Shown: positions 40,300 through 52,429 of the stretch, piece after piece
How positions within the stretch are numbered: the stretch's first letter is position 1
How the letters are laid out: each line of letters starts with the position of its first letter
Assembly: GCA_029959085.1 (NCBI GenBank)
Contig: JARWIR010000005.1
Location: forward strand, 4,776,501-4,840,500
DNA length: 64,000 nucleotides
Direction of reading: 5' to 3'
DNA from: Nemophila menziesii
Lineage: Eukaryota; Streptophyta; Magnoliopsida; Boraginales; Hydrophyllaceae
Notes under the pieces: generated by a model
Database searches by the model: none
Told to the model about the DNA's origin: nothing
The model's input: only the letters and a program-made list of their open reading frames with translations
Position numbers and translations under genes: made by a program

Positions 40300-43080
40300 A
40301 AGGAATGAAAATCTCTTAAAGTATCCTTGATCACCATAGGATAACTGTTAAGAGAGCTTGTCTTGACTTGTTGTTCCTTATTTTTGGAAGAGGGGTTTTT
40401 GGTTCTTTTCTCAGATAGGTGTGGAGGTCTCTGTTACTATCTCCTTTCATGAGTGATCGTGATAATTTTTGTTTTGTGGGTAAATTGGTGCCTAATAGGC
40501 ATATTGATAAGGATTCTCATCATTTAAGTTTGGATTTGATTGAGAAGTTGAAGAAGTTCAATGATGAATTCATCGTTTCCATAACTTTAGCCTTATAAGC
40601 TAGGTTGAGAAGTTCTTGGTGTATCCATTTGTTGGTTACGTCGAAAAAAATTCGTCAAATGGTTATCCATCCTTGCACTCCAAGTCTTAGTTGCATGTGG
40701 AGAAAAGTGAAGGACATATATCTTATACTATCAGTAAGCCTATCTAGTTTGAGTTTTGTTTTATGATACTATATCAATTATGAAGGTAGAAACAATCTCC
40801 CCAAGTTGATACCTTCTTTTAGCTTCCAAATAAGATATCCGTTTAGCAACTATGTGAGATAATAAAGGGTTATGAAAAGAAGGGTTATGCTTTGGACCTC
40901 AATGATTTCACCTACACTCACTGATTTTATTCCTCTAATAGTTTATGAGTTTAAAAAGGTCTATACCATTTACTCGGCAGGATCAAATAAAGTTGTTAGC
41001 ATTTCCATCTGGCTTTTCTTCTTTGAATGGAGGAAAGTATTTTGGAAAATTTTCTCTAATACACTGTGGATTCATTTTTCTGAAGTTTACTCAAAGGCGG
41101 GGAGCTAGCTCCAGGTTTTTGCAACTTCCTAGATGATAATTTGGTTAGCTCAAGGAACGACTTAGTTTCTCGATGTTCTTTATTTTGCAAAATTTATCGG
41201 TTGAGGATCTCTTGTGTGATTTCCTAGGAACTTTCCACCACCCTACATAAAGGAATAATCATTATTTACCAGTTTCAACATACATTACTACAACCAATTG
41301 ATAAACACCTCTTCATATTATTTAAACACTAAAACATTATATCTCACCAACAACGTCCCCTACAAATATATGGCCTCGCTTCACGATCACTCATTTCCTT
41401 GAGCTAATAGACTAGGAAAAAATAATAACGTGGATGTACTTGAAATTAGTGTCAAGATGATATGCATAACATTTGTCGACGAAGAATGGGTCATTATATC
41501 AAAAGTTTTTGTCATAAACCTTATAATATCAACTTGTATAGGAAGGTTGTTAAGGAAAAATTGGAATTTCAGCATCAGGTCACAATAGATTAAGTCTATC
41601 CTAAACATTTTAGGATGACCTATGAGTATGAACTTGAGTTCCACAACACTTGGAGATGGAGGCCATACGTTTTCATGGGTAACCATATGTTACTCAAGAT
41701 TTGATAAACAAATGTTCCTTTTGAAGACTTAGACCTCATGTACTCAATATCTTTTGCACACCCTATTTCGCAGGAAATCTATCACCTCATGCTTTTTGTA
41801 AAATAAGAATAAATTTCAAAATTAATAAAATAATTTTTTAAAAGATGATTAAATATATTAATGAGACGAAACAATACAAATAATATGTTGATTGTTGATT
41901 AAACAAACTTGCTGTTTCGATAAAAAAAAAGTTGATTAAACAAACTTGCGAAGGAAAATAGATGAAAAAAATACAAAGAGTTATAAATAAGTTATAATTG
42001 AACACCAAGTATAAATCATGAACATCATCTATTCAAGAAACAACAATATCATTGATGCCCTAATCACTGAGATATGTGATTCCAAACCTTAGAACGAAGG
42101 AGAGAAAGTCATCGATCATTTTAGCGTCCACTAGAAAATCCAACTCAAAAACTACATTGATGAAATAGACCTTGGCAGTCCCCGACCAACTAATACTGTC
42201 AAGTGATACCAACGGAAACATAAATGCGAAAGACGGAATGGGATGACATACAACTATTTCCAAACATCATCTACATCTATTGTCACATCTAAATCAACTC
42301 AACACCAAAAGAAGAGAGTAGGCACACACGAACGAACAACAAATACCCACAATGGACTTTCTACTACGACTATTAGAAGTATTAGACTTGGAAAAACTTT
42401 GAAACTACATACTTCTAGCATCTAGACTAGAGACGAAGATTAATTTATTGAGATAACTCTCAAATCCATCAAACTACCCTCCTAAATTTGAACCCAAAGG
42501 GACACACAACGCAAGAATCCTTAGAGGAGGAGAGATTGAAATCGGAAAAAGGGTAGGAGTTTTTCAACAACGAGTGATAAACTGCAATGCCAAAGAGAAG
42601 TACAAAACACTATAATCAGATAGCGTGAAGAAACGATTGGTGATGAAGTAAAAAAATTACCCCTAACAATAACATAAACAAGTATATTATCAATAAGTCT
42701 TACTTATATTTCTCCCCTATCAAAATAAAAACTCAAGTAAATCTATAATGTATCTTAGATCAATGGGAATGGATCCACCCACGAATATATATCTTTATAT
42801 TGACCAACCCGATGACCTTGGAAAATTACTTATAAGAGACCAAAGCGATTGACTGGCTAGTGTTATATTCGGCCTATTTTAGAGATTTCTGTTTAGGTCG
42901 GTCTTCGAAAGAGACCCTAGCCGTTGGTCAATTGACTTGGTGCATCAATTTTGTTATGGTCAACTATATGATTTCCATGGAGAAAAATCTACAAAGGAAG
43001 TAATCCGATCGATCCAAACATTTTACTAACTTTGAAAAAAAAAAAATCTTACTAAATAAACCTTATTTGTCTTTTTTTTT
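40300..43080. other. Gene-poor stretch
   Basis: Broken open frames exist. On the plus strand near 40.47 kb, FCFVGKLVPNRHIDKDSHHL then SLDLIEKLKKFNDEFIVS. On the minus strand, ELKFILIGHPKMFRIDLIYC near 41.6 kb. I cannot assign either to a family. They may be decayed genes or chance. No repeats with readable ends were found. Confidence 0.3.
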
Positions 43081-43161
43081 TTTGTTCAAATAATAAACCT
43101 CATTAGTCAATAGTAGCGGAAAGTTGAACCTTCCTCTGATTAATCGATCCAACCACCAAAC

Positions 43162-45654
43162 ATGGCCGATCACCACCGTCACCACCACCATCAACACCGT
43201 CCAAATCGCATTTCCCTCCCATCCCGCACCACCACCACTACTACTACCACCACTGTCACGACCAATTCCCCTCACGTTCACTTCCCATACCCTCCTACAA
43301 CCCCAACACCAACCCCTTCCAAACACCGCCTCACTCTTAAATCCTCCGCCACCACCACCACCACCTCCTCCCTTTCCTTCCTTTTCCTCCTCCTCTTCTC
43401 CCTCCGTTCACTCTACTCTCTCCTCCCTTTCCTCCGTTCCTCCCCTTCATCCTTCTCTCTCTTCCCTTTCTCCTTCCTCGTCTCTCTCCTCTCCTTTCTC
43501 CTTTCCTTCTCCTTCTCCCTCTTCACTACACCTTCTTCTCCTTCTCCATCTAAAGACCCTTTTCATCAAAAACCTCACCAACCCATATTCTCCCTCTCCT
43601 CACTTTCCCGTTCACAGTTCAAACTTCTCCTCTCCAAATCCCTCCTCCTCGCCGTGGTGTTCCTCCTCCGCTTCCAAGCCCTCCGTTATTGCGGCACAGC
43701 CGCAATGATCCTCGCTGAATTATCCGGAAACATCGCTGCCAGGTTTCGTAGAAACCTCGACCATGGATCGGGTAAGTCTCACGGACTAATCACTCTATTA
43801 CTCGGATTATTTATGTTATCCATTAGCTGGGATCGTATAGAATGCTTTCCATTATCTACAATAAATGTTAGTAAATCCAAATTTTCAATACTCCCAAGTG
43901 AAAATTGCATCAGAATTTGGCCAATGTTACTTCCTTTCTTATCGGGTTTCCTAGGATGTTACGAAAGGGTATCATTCACAGGAAGTATCCGAGAATTAGG
44001 TCAAAAAAGAGTCCGTTTAATCACATTATTCTTCACAACTCTCGTGCTTTTCATACCCGCTCTTATAAGTATGTTCGTGTTCGAATCCGAGGGTGATAGT
44101 ATCTCTATAATAAGCCTCGGGTGGCCATTAGCTAATACAGTAGTTTTTGGTGTGCTCATGAGTGAAAATTCAAGTAATGAAAAGCTTTCCACTTCAAATG
44201 ATTATCAAAAAGAGTATCTCGTAACATTTTTATGTACACTAGTTTTGGAATTGTTCTACTTTCCCGAGCTTTCACTTGGTGGGTTATTAATCTGCGGATT
44301 CTTACTCTGGATCGCCGGAAGAGAACTCGATCCCATTCAATCAGGGGTAGAATTGTCATTTTCAATAATGAAACCGATCCGTCACATATTAAGCGAAAGA
44401 AAATCGAGAAAAATCGCGCTTTTTCTATTAATCAACACAGGGTATATGGTAGTTGAATTTGTAGCTGGGTTTATGAGTAATAGTCTCGGATTAATATCCG
44501 ATGCATGTCATATGTTATTTGATTGTGCAGCTTTAGCCATCGGATTATACGCTTCATATATTTCTAGATTACCCGCTAATAATCGGTTTAATTATGGTCG
44601 TGGAAGATTTGAAGTTCTTTCAGGTTATGTTAATGCTGTGTTTTTAGTTCTTGTTGGAGCTCTAATAGTTTTGGAATCTTTGGAACGTATTTTGGAGCCT
44701 CAAGAAATTTCTACTAGTAGTTTGTTAGTAGTTTCTATCGGTGGCTTATTGGTAAATATAGTTGGTTTAATTTTCTTTCATGAGGAGCATCATCATGCTC
44801 ATGGTGGTTCATCATGTTCACATTCTCATGATCATGTTGAAAAAGTTGTTACTCTTGTTAAAGATGGTCATAGTCATGGGTCCCACCACGGATGTAACAG
44901 TAGTCATGCACATGTTCATGATAACCACCATGAGTGTGCCACAGAAGATCATGCCCATAAACATAACCGTGTAACAGAATTAGTTATTGAAAAAAAGGAG
45001 CATAACAGTGATCATGTGCATCATCATGATAACCACCATGTATGTGCCACAGGAGATCATACCCATAAACATAACCGTGTAACAGAATTAGTTATTGAAG
45101 AAAAGGAGCATAACAGTGATCATGCGCATAACCACCATGAATGTGATCATGCACATAAACATAACCGTGTAACAGAATCAGTTATTAAAAAAAAGGAGCA
45201 TCGCCACATAGACCATAACATGGAAGGAATATTCCTACACGTATTAGCAGATACAATGGGAAGTGTAGGAGTAGTAATTTCAACGCTTCTAATTAAATAC
45301 AAAGGATGGTTAATAGCGGACCCCGCTTGTTCGATATTTATATCTATACTAATCGTAGCTTCGGTAATTCCGTTACTTAGAAATTCAGCTGAGGTTTTAT
45401 TACAAAGAGTTCCTCGGGCACACGAGGATGATATCAAGGAAGCTATTGATGACATTATCAAGATGAAGGGCGTAAGTGGAATTCAAAATTTTCATGTATG
45501 GAGTCTTACAAACAGTGATGTAGTAGGAACTATTCATCTTCATGTCTCGAATGAAATTGATAAAGATGAAGTTAAGACACGTGTCATGCACTTGTTAAAT
45601 GATGCAGGAATTAAAGATTTGAATGTGCAGGTTGAATGTGTTAAGAGTAATTAA
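43162..45654 (+). CDS. MTP12: MTP12-like zinc transporter (ZnT5-type CDF), intronless
   Basis: Cation diffusion facilitator that loads Zn into the Golgi. In Arabidopsis MTP12 works as a heterodimer with MTP5. The single exon gives 830 aa (Arabidopsis MTP12 is about 800). The ATG sits in AACATGG, a good plant context. Residues 1-60 are His/Thr/Pro rich, followed by many hydrophobic helices typical of the long ZnT5-like N-terminal half. The CDF core starts near residue 415 (LLINTGYMVVEFVAGFMSNS). Zinc-site motifs are HxxxD at 450-454 (DACHMLFDCAAL) and again at 693-697 (FLHVLADTMGSVGV). Between the helices, residues 540-690 form a very long His-rich loop containing a threefold repeat. The C-terminal domain is HVWSLTNSDVVGTIHLHVSN. 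The first 400 bases are strongly CT-rich. Confidence in class is high; in the orthologue number good. Confidence 0.93.
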   Translation: MADHHRHHHHQHRPNRISLPSRTTTTTTTTTVTTNSPHVHFPYPPTTPTPTPSKHRLTLKSSATTTTTSSLSFLFLLLFSLRSLYSLLPFLRSSPSSFSLFPFSFLVSLLSFLLSFSFSLFTTPSSPSPSKDPFHQKPHQPIFSLSSLSRSQFKLLLSKSLLLAVVFLLRFQALRYCGTAAMILAELSGNIAARFRRNLDHGSGKSHGLITLLLGLFMLSISWDRIECFPLSTINVSKSKFSILPSENCIRIWPMLLPFLSGFLGCYERVSFTGSIRELGQKRVRLITLFFTTLVLFIPALISMFVFESEGDSISIISLGWPLANTVVFGVLMSENSSNEKLSTSNDYQKEYLVTFLCTLVLELFYFPELSLGGLLICGFLLWIAGRELDPIQSGVELSFSIMKPIRHILSERKSRKIALFLLINTGYMVVEFVAGFMSNSLGLISDACHMLFDCAALAIGLYASYISRLPANNRFNYGRGRFEVLSGYVNAVFLVLVGALIVLESLERILEPQEISTSSLLVVSIGGLLVNIVGLIFFHEEHHHAHGGSSCSHSHDHVEKVVTLVKDGHSHGSHHGCNSSHAHVHDNHHECATEDHAHKHNRVTELVIEKKEHNSDHVHHHDNHHVCATGDHTHKHNRVTELVIEEKEHNSDHAHNHHECDHAHKHNRVTESVIKKKEHRHIDHNMEGIFLHVLADTMGSVGVVISTLLIKYKGWLIADPACSIFISILIVASVIPLLRNSAEVLLQRVPRAHEDDIKEAIDDIIKMKGVSGIQNFHVWSLTNSDVVGTIHLHVSNEIDKDEVKTRVMHLLNDAGIKDLNVQVECVKSN
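44940..45215 (+). repeat. In-frame threefold repeat in the MTP12 His-rich loop
   Basis: Three copies of a segment encoding HKHNRVTELVIEKKEHNSDH start at about 44955, 45063 and 45150, separated by HHHDN/HHxC-rich links. DNA identity between copies is high, so the duplication is fairly recent and length variable: spacing about 108 and 87 bases, both multiples of three. Confidence 0.8.
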
Positions 45655-45659
45655 CCTTT

Positions 45660-47120
45660 TTTTTTTAAGTATATGTACCATTGTACAGTATATATTGGGC
45701 TGATTTTTTTCCTTATAAATTTATTAAAAATCAGAACTTTTATTTTCGGAGGTATAATATAAATATGTTTAGCCTAATTGTTCCAACTTGTTATTGTTTT
45801 AGTTTTATATAATTGAAGTGTGAGAAGAAAACAAATCTATCATAAGAGTTCTACAAGTACTATACAATATTGTTTCAGCTGATGTAACAATGACAAGATA
45901 TTTGCCAAATCTAAACAGAATGCAACTTAATTTAACTAAATTATTCCCCCTTGTATTACAATTGTAAACGCAAACTATGAACAACCTAATATATGTGACT
46001 GTATATACATATCTAATGCAAAATATGTACACACTGATAATATCTTCCTGTTATAATCCCACTTTTTCCCCTTCAACTCACTTTTCCTTGTATTTTATCC
46101 TTCACGATCTTCATTGATCAAGCCCGTTGTAACTTGCTACTAAAATTCGTATGAAACTTGGGTGAAATGTACATTTTTTGGGAAGAAACTTGTGTGAAAT
46201 GTATATAAAATGTATATTTTTGAAGCAAGCTCGGTACTTAACCAAGTCTTCAGAGTTAATTTACAGGTTTGAAAATTTTGTTAATTAAGATTAAGCTCAA
46301 GTAAGATAAATTTTTTCTATTTTCTCGGGTTATAGTATGAAAATTTGCCTAGTCTAACATTATTTACGTTTAATCTTTTGATCAAGTGATCAAGAATCGT
46401 ATTTCTTTTTATATTCAATCTAGTAATTTACCGAGTTTAAATCCATTTGACAAGTGTTAAGCCTTAAAAACCTAATTATATAAAGGTGTTATTACTTAAA
46501 CAATGTATTAATCCTTTTTTTAATTATTAATAAATAGCTATTCTAATTTGAGTAGTGTCCAGGATCTTGTCATTTTTAGAGAGTTTTGCTTTTTTGGTAC
46601 ATTTGCGGACAGAAATGATAAGATATAGGACTTAGTAAACTCTTTTTACAGTGATCATCATAACTTAGCGTAACAAAATAGTTACGATTTCTTGTTAGTC
46701 GCTTTCATAATGCATCTGTCGAATAGGCATATTTGATCAGACTTTCTATCATGTTTGTTCCAAAATTTCTCCATCTAACATTAGTTTTCCAGTGAACCTG
46801 CATAAAGATCGAATTTCCCATTCTGATCTAGTGTCTTCACATATTCTTGCAACTTGCTAAACACAAGCTCCCCTAATTTTAAGAGTCTGTCTCCGCAACA
46901 AGTGATAGAAGTTGTTTCTCCTCCATCGATTCTACTATAATGTTAGAATGGGGGTGCAAGACCCTACAAACCAGCCCAAGTATCCATAATCCTATCTCAA
47001 AGTAACCTGCTAAAACCTACTTTGGGTCTAGGGTTTTTTCTTCTAGGCAATTTTAAATTTTACACTTTTTATAACAGGTAAATTCTTTGCATATATACTT
47101 AAAAAATTATAATATCAAAT
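45660..47120. other. Spacer downstream of MTP12
   Basis: Includes the MTP12 3'UTR (to about 45.85 kb). The rest shows no family match, tandem repeat or terminal pair. Confidence 0.3.
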
Positions 47121-47149
47121 AGATACAGTTTAAAAAATGAGGAATCATA

Positions 47150-47565
47150 ATTCAAGTGCGACGGAATACGATGTTGTTCCTCGAAATCCTGCGACGTGGA
47201 CTCAGCCACGGAGGGAGAAGCAAGGGCAGCTCTGGAAGTCGCTATCTTAGGGGAGGGTCATATCCGGGGGTGAATAGTGTTGTTTGTTCGAATAACCTTG
47301 ACATTGTTCAAGGTATTAGGTCACCGTCAGAATCGCGGTGGTCAGTTCAAGCTTATTGTACTAGAATCGGCAGGATCGTGGAAAGTCATGGCAACATGGA
47401 ATTTTCGTCATCTGCTCAGACGACACAATTGGATGGCTGACCGAACAGTGTGGTTTGCTTGACAGAAGGCCAAAGTGACTAAGGACCGTTCCTAGATCGA
47501 GGCCCAGTTCTTAAGACTTGGCATAGGATGACAGGATAGATGGTTTTTCTTTACTAGTAAAAAAA
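47150..47565 (+). mobile_element. LINE RNase H relic
   Basis: Across two frames: ATEGEARAALEVAILGEGHI, then NNLDIVQGIRSPSESRWSVQ, AYCTRIGRIVESHGNMEF and RHLLRRHNWMADRTVWFA. This is the C-terminal RNase H of the LINE clade also seen at 3.15-5.24 kb (shared LxVVQGIRSPS). The 3' end is an A run at about 47560. Confidence 0.65.
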
Positions 47566-47736
47566 AATTCTACATTTTATAACTAATTTAATTCTTTATT
47601 TAACTCATACAGATATAGGAATATAATAGCTTAACAAATTTCTTTTTTTTTGTTTCGAATAATAGCATACTTTCTAACCAGTTACTCTTATAATCAAGAC
47701 ACATATTTTATTGTTTGTTACATGTGAGATCTAAAT

Positions 47737-47817
47737 GATCAGAAAGCAAAGTTTTCCATAAACGACCAGAAAGCAAAGCTTCATATAAACGACCAGAAAG
47801 CAAAGCTTCCTATAAAT
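47737..47817. repeat. Three 27-bp tandem repeats
   Basis: Unit GACCAGAAAGCAAAGCTTCC followed by TATAAAC, three copies with 2-4 differences, at the 3' end of the minus-strand RNase H relic. It may be the tandem 3' end of that LINE. Confidence 0.75.
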
Positions 47818-48079
47818 GATTAGTTAGAAGGATCCTAGGAATAGCCCATCCGCAACAATCTTTAACAAGAAAACGCCAAAACCCATCCAGAGGGTCTCTA
47901 TACGATCCTGGCCTACCCCTATTATTTGATTCAAATTTCGCCATCCAATCCGCACAACTATTAGTTTCACAATACGTCCAAGTTAGCTCGAAATGTAAAT
48001 TGGACATCAAGATATCTCGGCATGCCTGTACTGTCTCGTTCTCATTCGTGATGTAAAAGACACATCTTTTAATCCTCAC
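47810..48079 (-). mobile_element. RNase H C-terminal domain of another LINE
   Basis: Open minus-strand frame of 89 codons: ETVQACRDILMSNLHFELTW, TYCETNSCADWMAKFESNNR and VKDCCGWAIPRILL. ETNSCADWMAK is the closing RNase H motif, and the GWAIPR end is typical of plant LINE ORF2 termini. The upstream catalytic part is lost. It faces the relic at 47.15 kb tail to tail. Confidence 0.65.
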
Positions 48080-48089
48080 TTTTCTTTTT

Positions 48090-48780
48090 ATATTAATATA
48101 TTAAATTGGGTTGATTTTTTTTTAATATAATATGAGTTTGGCTTTAAAAAATTAATAACCTAAACATTCTAAAAGTAAAGCAACCTACTTAAATTATAGT
48201 GTCTTGTGATCCAATTTACATCCTAATTAAGTCCTGGCAGTCACTAATATCTTAAAAGTGGCGTAATTTTAACCATGACCTAAATTGTTTCTAAAGTTAA
48301 GACAAAATAAAGCATTCCTAACACAATCAATCATTTTCTAACATTTATATAGAACCTAAATTATCATGAACAAGGGTTAGGATTAGTTACTTAAAAATTC
48401 ATAACCCGCTAATTATTACCCAAATGATCCAATCTAATTAAAAATCGCAAATACCTTAACAAAGGCACACTATACATATACGCAACCTTTAATTAGTTCG
48501 GCAGTGGTAAGCACGTGGACTCACCCATATTCCCTAGTATATAACAATCAATTCGGATTACATGCAACTATATATATAAACGTTTCCAATTCAAAACTAA
48601 GAAATCATTAAAAACCTCTGAAATCACTCGACAACCAAACAAATTCCATCCAAAAATAGCAAAATCAATATTAAATCTTTTAGGCGGCAAGACAACAGCA
48701 GCGAGAACTCCAAAGAAGAAACAATCAACAAGGCAGAGCTAGGGTATATTTTTTTTGCGAATCATTGCTAAAATTGTTGT
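48090..48780. other. AT-rich spacer
   Basis: No recognised feature. Confidence 0.3.
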
Positions 48781-48786
48781 GTTGTA

Positions 48787-49050
48787 CTACCTCCATTCCT
48801 TAATAATTGTCTCTTTAGCTAAAAAAACATATTTCATAATGTATGTCATTTTTAAAGTTCCAAAGCAAAATAAATGACGTTTTTCCAATTCTACCCTCCT
48901 TTTAAAATATCTTACCAATTAAATATTTAATTTTCTCTCTCTTATAATTAGGGACATGTTAGTCATTTTAAACTAAATCTTACCTACTTTTTAGGTTTCT
49001 TAATATGTGTGAAAAACTCTAAAGAGTCAATTATTATGGAATGGAGGTAG
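48787..49050. mobile_element. Stowaway MITE (Tc1/mariner type)
   Basis: Ends CTACCTCCATTCCTTAATAA and the inverted TTATTATGGAATGGAGGTAG, flanked by TA on both sides (48785-48786 and 49051-49052). 264 bases. TIR arms are about 30 bases with one or two mismatches, so the element is relatively young compared with others here. Confidence 0.88.
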
Positions 49051-49054
49051 TAGT

Positions 49055-50655
49055 AGATTGAATCTTCAGTGGGTTGTGGGTTGGTGTATAATTTGTGTTG
49101 TTCTTGTAAATAATGGTGGATAATATTTCTGGTTAAACAAAAAACTGATAATATTGTATAAATTGATAGAGTTATCCTTATTTTCCAGTCTCTTACTCTG
49201 ATAAACTTTTGGGAAAATGGAGGATATGTGTAGGTTATACTATATTAACTATGTCTGCTTAGACATTCGTTCAAAATTGAAAAATTGTTATTTAAAGATA
49301 CATATCTAGGTGCAAATATAGATGTAAAAATAGTGGGCGTGTGTGTGATGAATAAACTATTTTGCAATTCATCAAAAACCATGCATAACCGATAGTTATA
49401 ATTAACATATAACTCATTGATGACTATGACCAGGTACATAACCCACATATAATATATAATTTGCAGTGTTGAACTATTTTCCAGGTTTTTAAGTTGTTCA
49501 TTTGTTTTGTTATGCAAAAGTTACTTTGTTATGACTTATGCAAGAGAGACATGGAAATAAAACCGCCGTTCAAATATGTTTCATTTCAATTTGACATCCC
49601 TACATTTTATCATTTAAATGGAGAGTTTGTTGTGGATTTGGGTTACAAATAGCATCGTAATAATAAAGGAAGCATTTTAACAAAATTTGTCATTTAAAGG
49701 GCAGAAATGAAATATCACTTTTAATTTAGATTTTTGAGGAGATAAAAACACTATGGACTTGTTAGGGTGGGTTTTGACTTTTTAACCTTTTAAACTAATA
49801 TCTCGAGTTTTTAAAAGAGTCTAGAAAATAAGGTGATTGACTTAAACAAGTCTCAACCCAACAAACTTGCCACAAAGGATCCAAACCGAATGTTTGTCCG
49901 TCTGTGACAAAACTGCCCCTACATAAATTGTCGGGATATTTAAATTACTTGTTAAACTATGTTTAATTACTTTTTAGGTTGCTCTGTAAAAGTTTGCGCT
50001 GAATAATATGTTGGGTTGTGTTTAGTAATTTGTTGGGCGATCCATTCAATTAGTTGGGTCGCAAATGGTTTTAGTCTAACCCAATTTACCCCATTCAATT
50101 TGTTATGGTAACAGTCAGATACTACTATGCATAATTTGTGGTTTATATATAGTAACCAACTTAGACTGTTGAATGAGGTAAATTGGGTAAATCATGATTA
50201 TTGAATAAATTTAGAACCTTATAAGGACAAACTATTTAATTGAACTTGTTAAAAAAAGATTGGTTGGGTTTAGAACTCTTTAAACTATTGTCTCTAGAAA
50301 AATAATAATTTTCTTTTAAACAATATGATTCTAATGGACAAGTCTCCACCAATATTTTACCCATAATGGGTAAAGATTTATTCGACCATTTATGTGTATA
50401 ACCAAACCTTTTATTGAAGTGGTTGTGCAACTAATAGAGTTGTACTAGATAGGCAATAAGAACTTCGTTTTTTATGTAATCATTTTTTCTTAACGGCTTA
50501 TAGCCTCTCATGTATGGGAAAAAAAAAAAACCTTTTATTGATATACGGTAATAGGTAAAAATATTTATCGTCCTTTTATAGATATCAAACTTCATTATAA
50601 ACCATTTTTTTATCATTTTTTTATAAAATCCTACTTTATTGTAACCATTAAAATA
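49055..50655. other. Gene-free stretch between two Stowaway elements
   Basis: No convincing coding frame. Imperfect words such as GTTGGGTTGGGTC around 50.0-50.1 kb hint at hAT debris, without ends. Confidence 0.3.
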
Positions 50656-50659
50656 ATTA

Positions 50660-50913
50660 CTCCCTCTTTCATTATAATTATCTCTTTTGATATTTTTTTA
50701 TCTTCGCAATATATGTCACTTTATAATTTCAATGTATTATCAACTTTTTCTATTTTATCCTTGTATTTTGATATTCACAAGTATTTAGAGACTTTTCTAC
50801 AAATAATTAATAAGATTAAATAAGTTACTTTTAAGTTAGTTATGTGAAAATCATTAACTTTATTAATATGTGTGTCAAAGTAAAAAACGTTATTTAAAAT
50901 AAGAAGTGAAGAG
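50660..50913. mobile_element. Older Stowaway MITE
   Basis: Left end CTCCCTCTTTCATTATAATT, right end complement CTCTTCACTTCTTATTTTAA, TA on both sides (50658-50659 and 50914-50915). 254 bases. TIRs have drifted more than in the 48.8-kb copy. Confidence 0.7.
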
Positions 50914-50947
50914 TATTTGCCTTATAAAAATGGGTTAATTAATAAGA

Positions 50948-50948
<1 letters not shown>

Positions 50949-50999
<51 letters not shown>

Positions 51000-51010
51000 G
51001 TGTGTGTGTA
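50949..51010. repeat. (TA)n/(TG)n microsatellite
   Basis: About 23 TA units followed by TTTGTG and five TG units. Probably polymorphic. Confidence 0.9.
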
Positions 51011-51019
51011 TGCACGCAC

Positions 51020-52425
51020 CTTCAATCCACACAATATACCATGATTTGAGTGGAGGTTAATCGTTAATCATATTAAAAATATATGTAAATTGATGATTGA
51101 CTTATGGGGTCTTAGAGATAAAATTTATGGTTTATAGAGAATACGTGGCTATATTTTTTTTTAAAGAGGCCACTACCTAATCTTATGGATGATCAAATAC
51201 TAAAAGTCTACAATACAGTTTCATATAAAAACAAAAAACAAGTCATAATAAGAATGGATCGCCAACTCAATGAGTCACTAAGTATCAATTCACCGGCTAT
51301 CAACTCGTTGAGTATTGCTACTGTTTAACTCCGACCACCGCCGACACTGCCACTAGGGGTGCACTTAGATATTTTACCGAGTGATCAGAGAAATAACACT
51401 AAGTATCAGAATAACGCTTAGTACGTGAGGAACTTCTCTAAGTATTGGAAACTTTCTTTGAGTAGTGAAAAACATTGAGTACTTATAGTAAAACACTGAA
51501 TATACACAAAAATGCATAAAAATAAATTCTATTAGTATGAAAATAATATTACACCTAAAAATAACAACAAGAAATTAAAAAAAAACTGAATTCAAAATTC
51601 ATACAAAAAAAAGAAAAAGAAGATGATGATGAGCTTATTTTTGCATCCCGTCTTTTTCACGACTTTGAACAAAAAAAGTTCGACAGCTGGAAAAGAAACA
51701 CAACTGCATAAAGGAAGCTTGATGCTTCCATGGCTAGACGGGGAGCTTGATAAGGAATTGCTTCTTCTTCACGCAAATGCTCTTCACTTGTGAAGCCTTT
51801 TCGATCCAAGGAAGCCACAAATGTAGAGAGCCTTTTCGATCAAAGCTTTATCTCGAACACAACTGCTGTCGAGAAGTTAAGGAAGCCACTTCAAATAGAA
51901 TTCCTAGTTTGTTGTGTGTTCAAATAAATATATGGTTTGTTTGAAATGTCCAAATAACCTTTAAAATTTACGTTGTATCTCACGGAATTAGTGAAATGGT
52001 CTAGAAGTAGACATTTTTAATACACGTGATCTAAAAATTTGCATTTAACATGTTCGGCCTAAAATCATTGTTAGGCCATAGGTAATTGCCTAAAAATAAA
52101 TTTGTTTTTTAGTATATATTAAAGGAAAAACAAAAAGAGTACAACGTGTTAGGGAATTTTTTAAAAATTAACATATAATGTTAAATTTTATTCATGGCTT
52201 TTTAAAAAAATAATAGATTAGATGACAATATTTAAATTTATAGTAGAAGGTGTTTGTAAATTTTAATTGGATAAAAATCTTATAACACAATTCTAGAAGT
52301 GACGATATAATATCCATAAAATTTATAAGTAAGGATTTCTTAGATATTTTATGAGTAAATTTGATTTTTTTTTTTTTATAGATATATTCAGATTAAAACT
52401 TTCTATTGATCTTTTAAGAATATTA
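51020..52425. other. Gene-free stretch
   Basis: Contains a paragraph with repeated CTAAGTATC/TGAGTA words near 51.28-51.48 kb and AGCCTTTTCGATC doubled near 51.79-51.84 kb. No function can be supported. Confidence 0.3.
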
Positions 52426-52429
52426 AAAT

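Noticed and set aside
43124..43708. 194-codon Pro/Ser-rich frame overlapping the MTP12 start
   Set aside because: Shadow of the CT-rich 5' part of MTP12 in another frame.
47156..47440. 94-codon frame as a gene
   Set aside because: Only part of it (NNLDIVQGIRSPS) matches RNase H, and the rest is in another frame; LINE relic.
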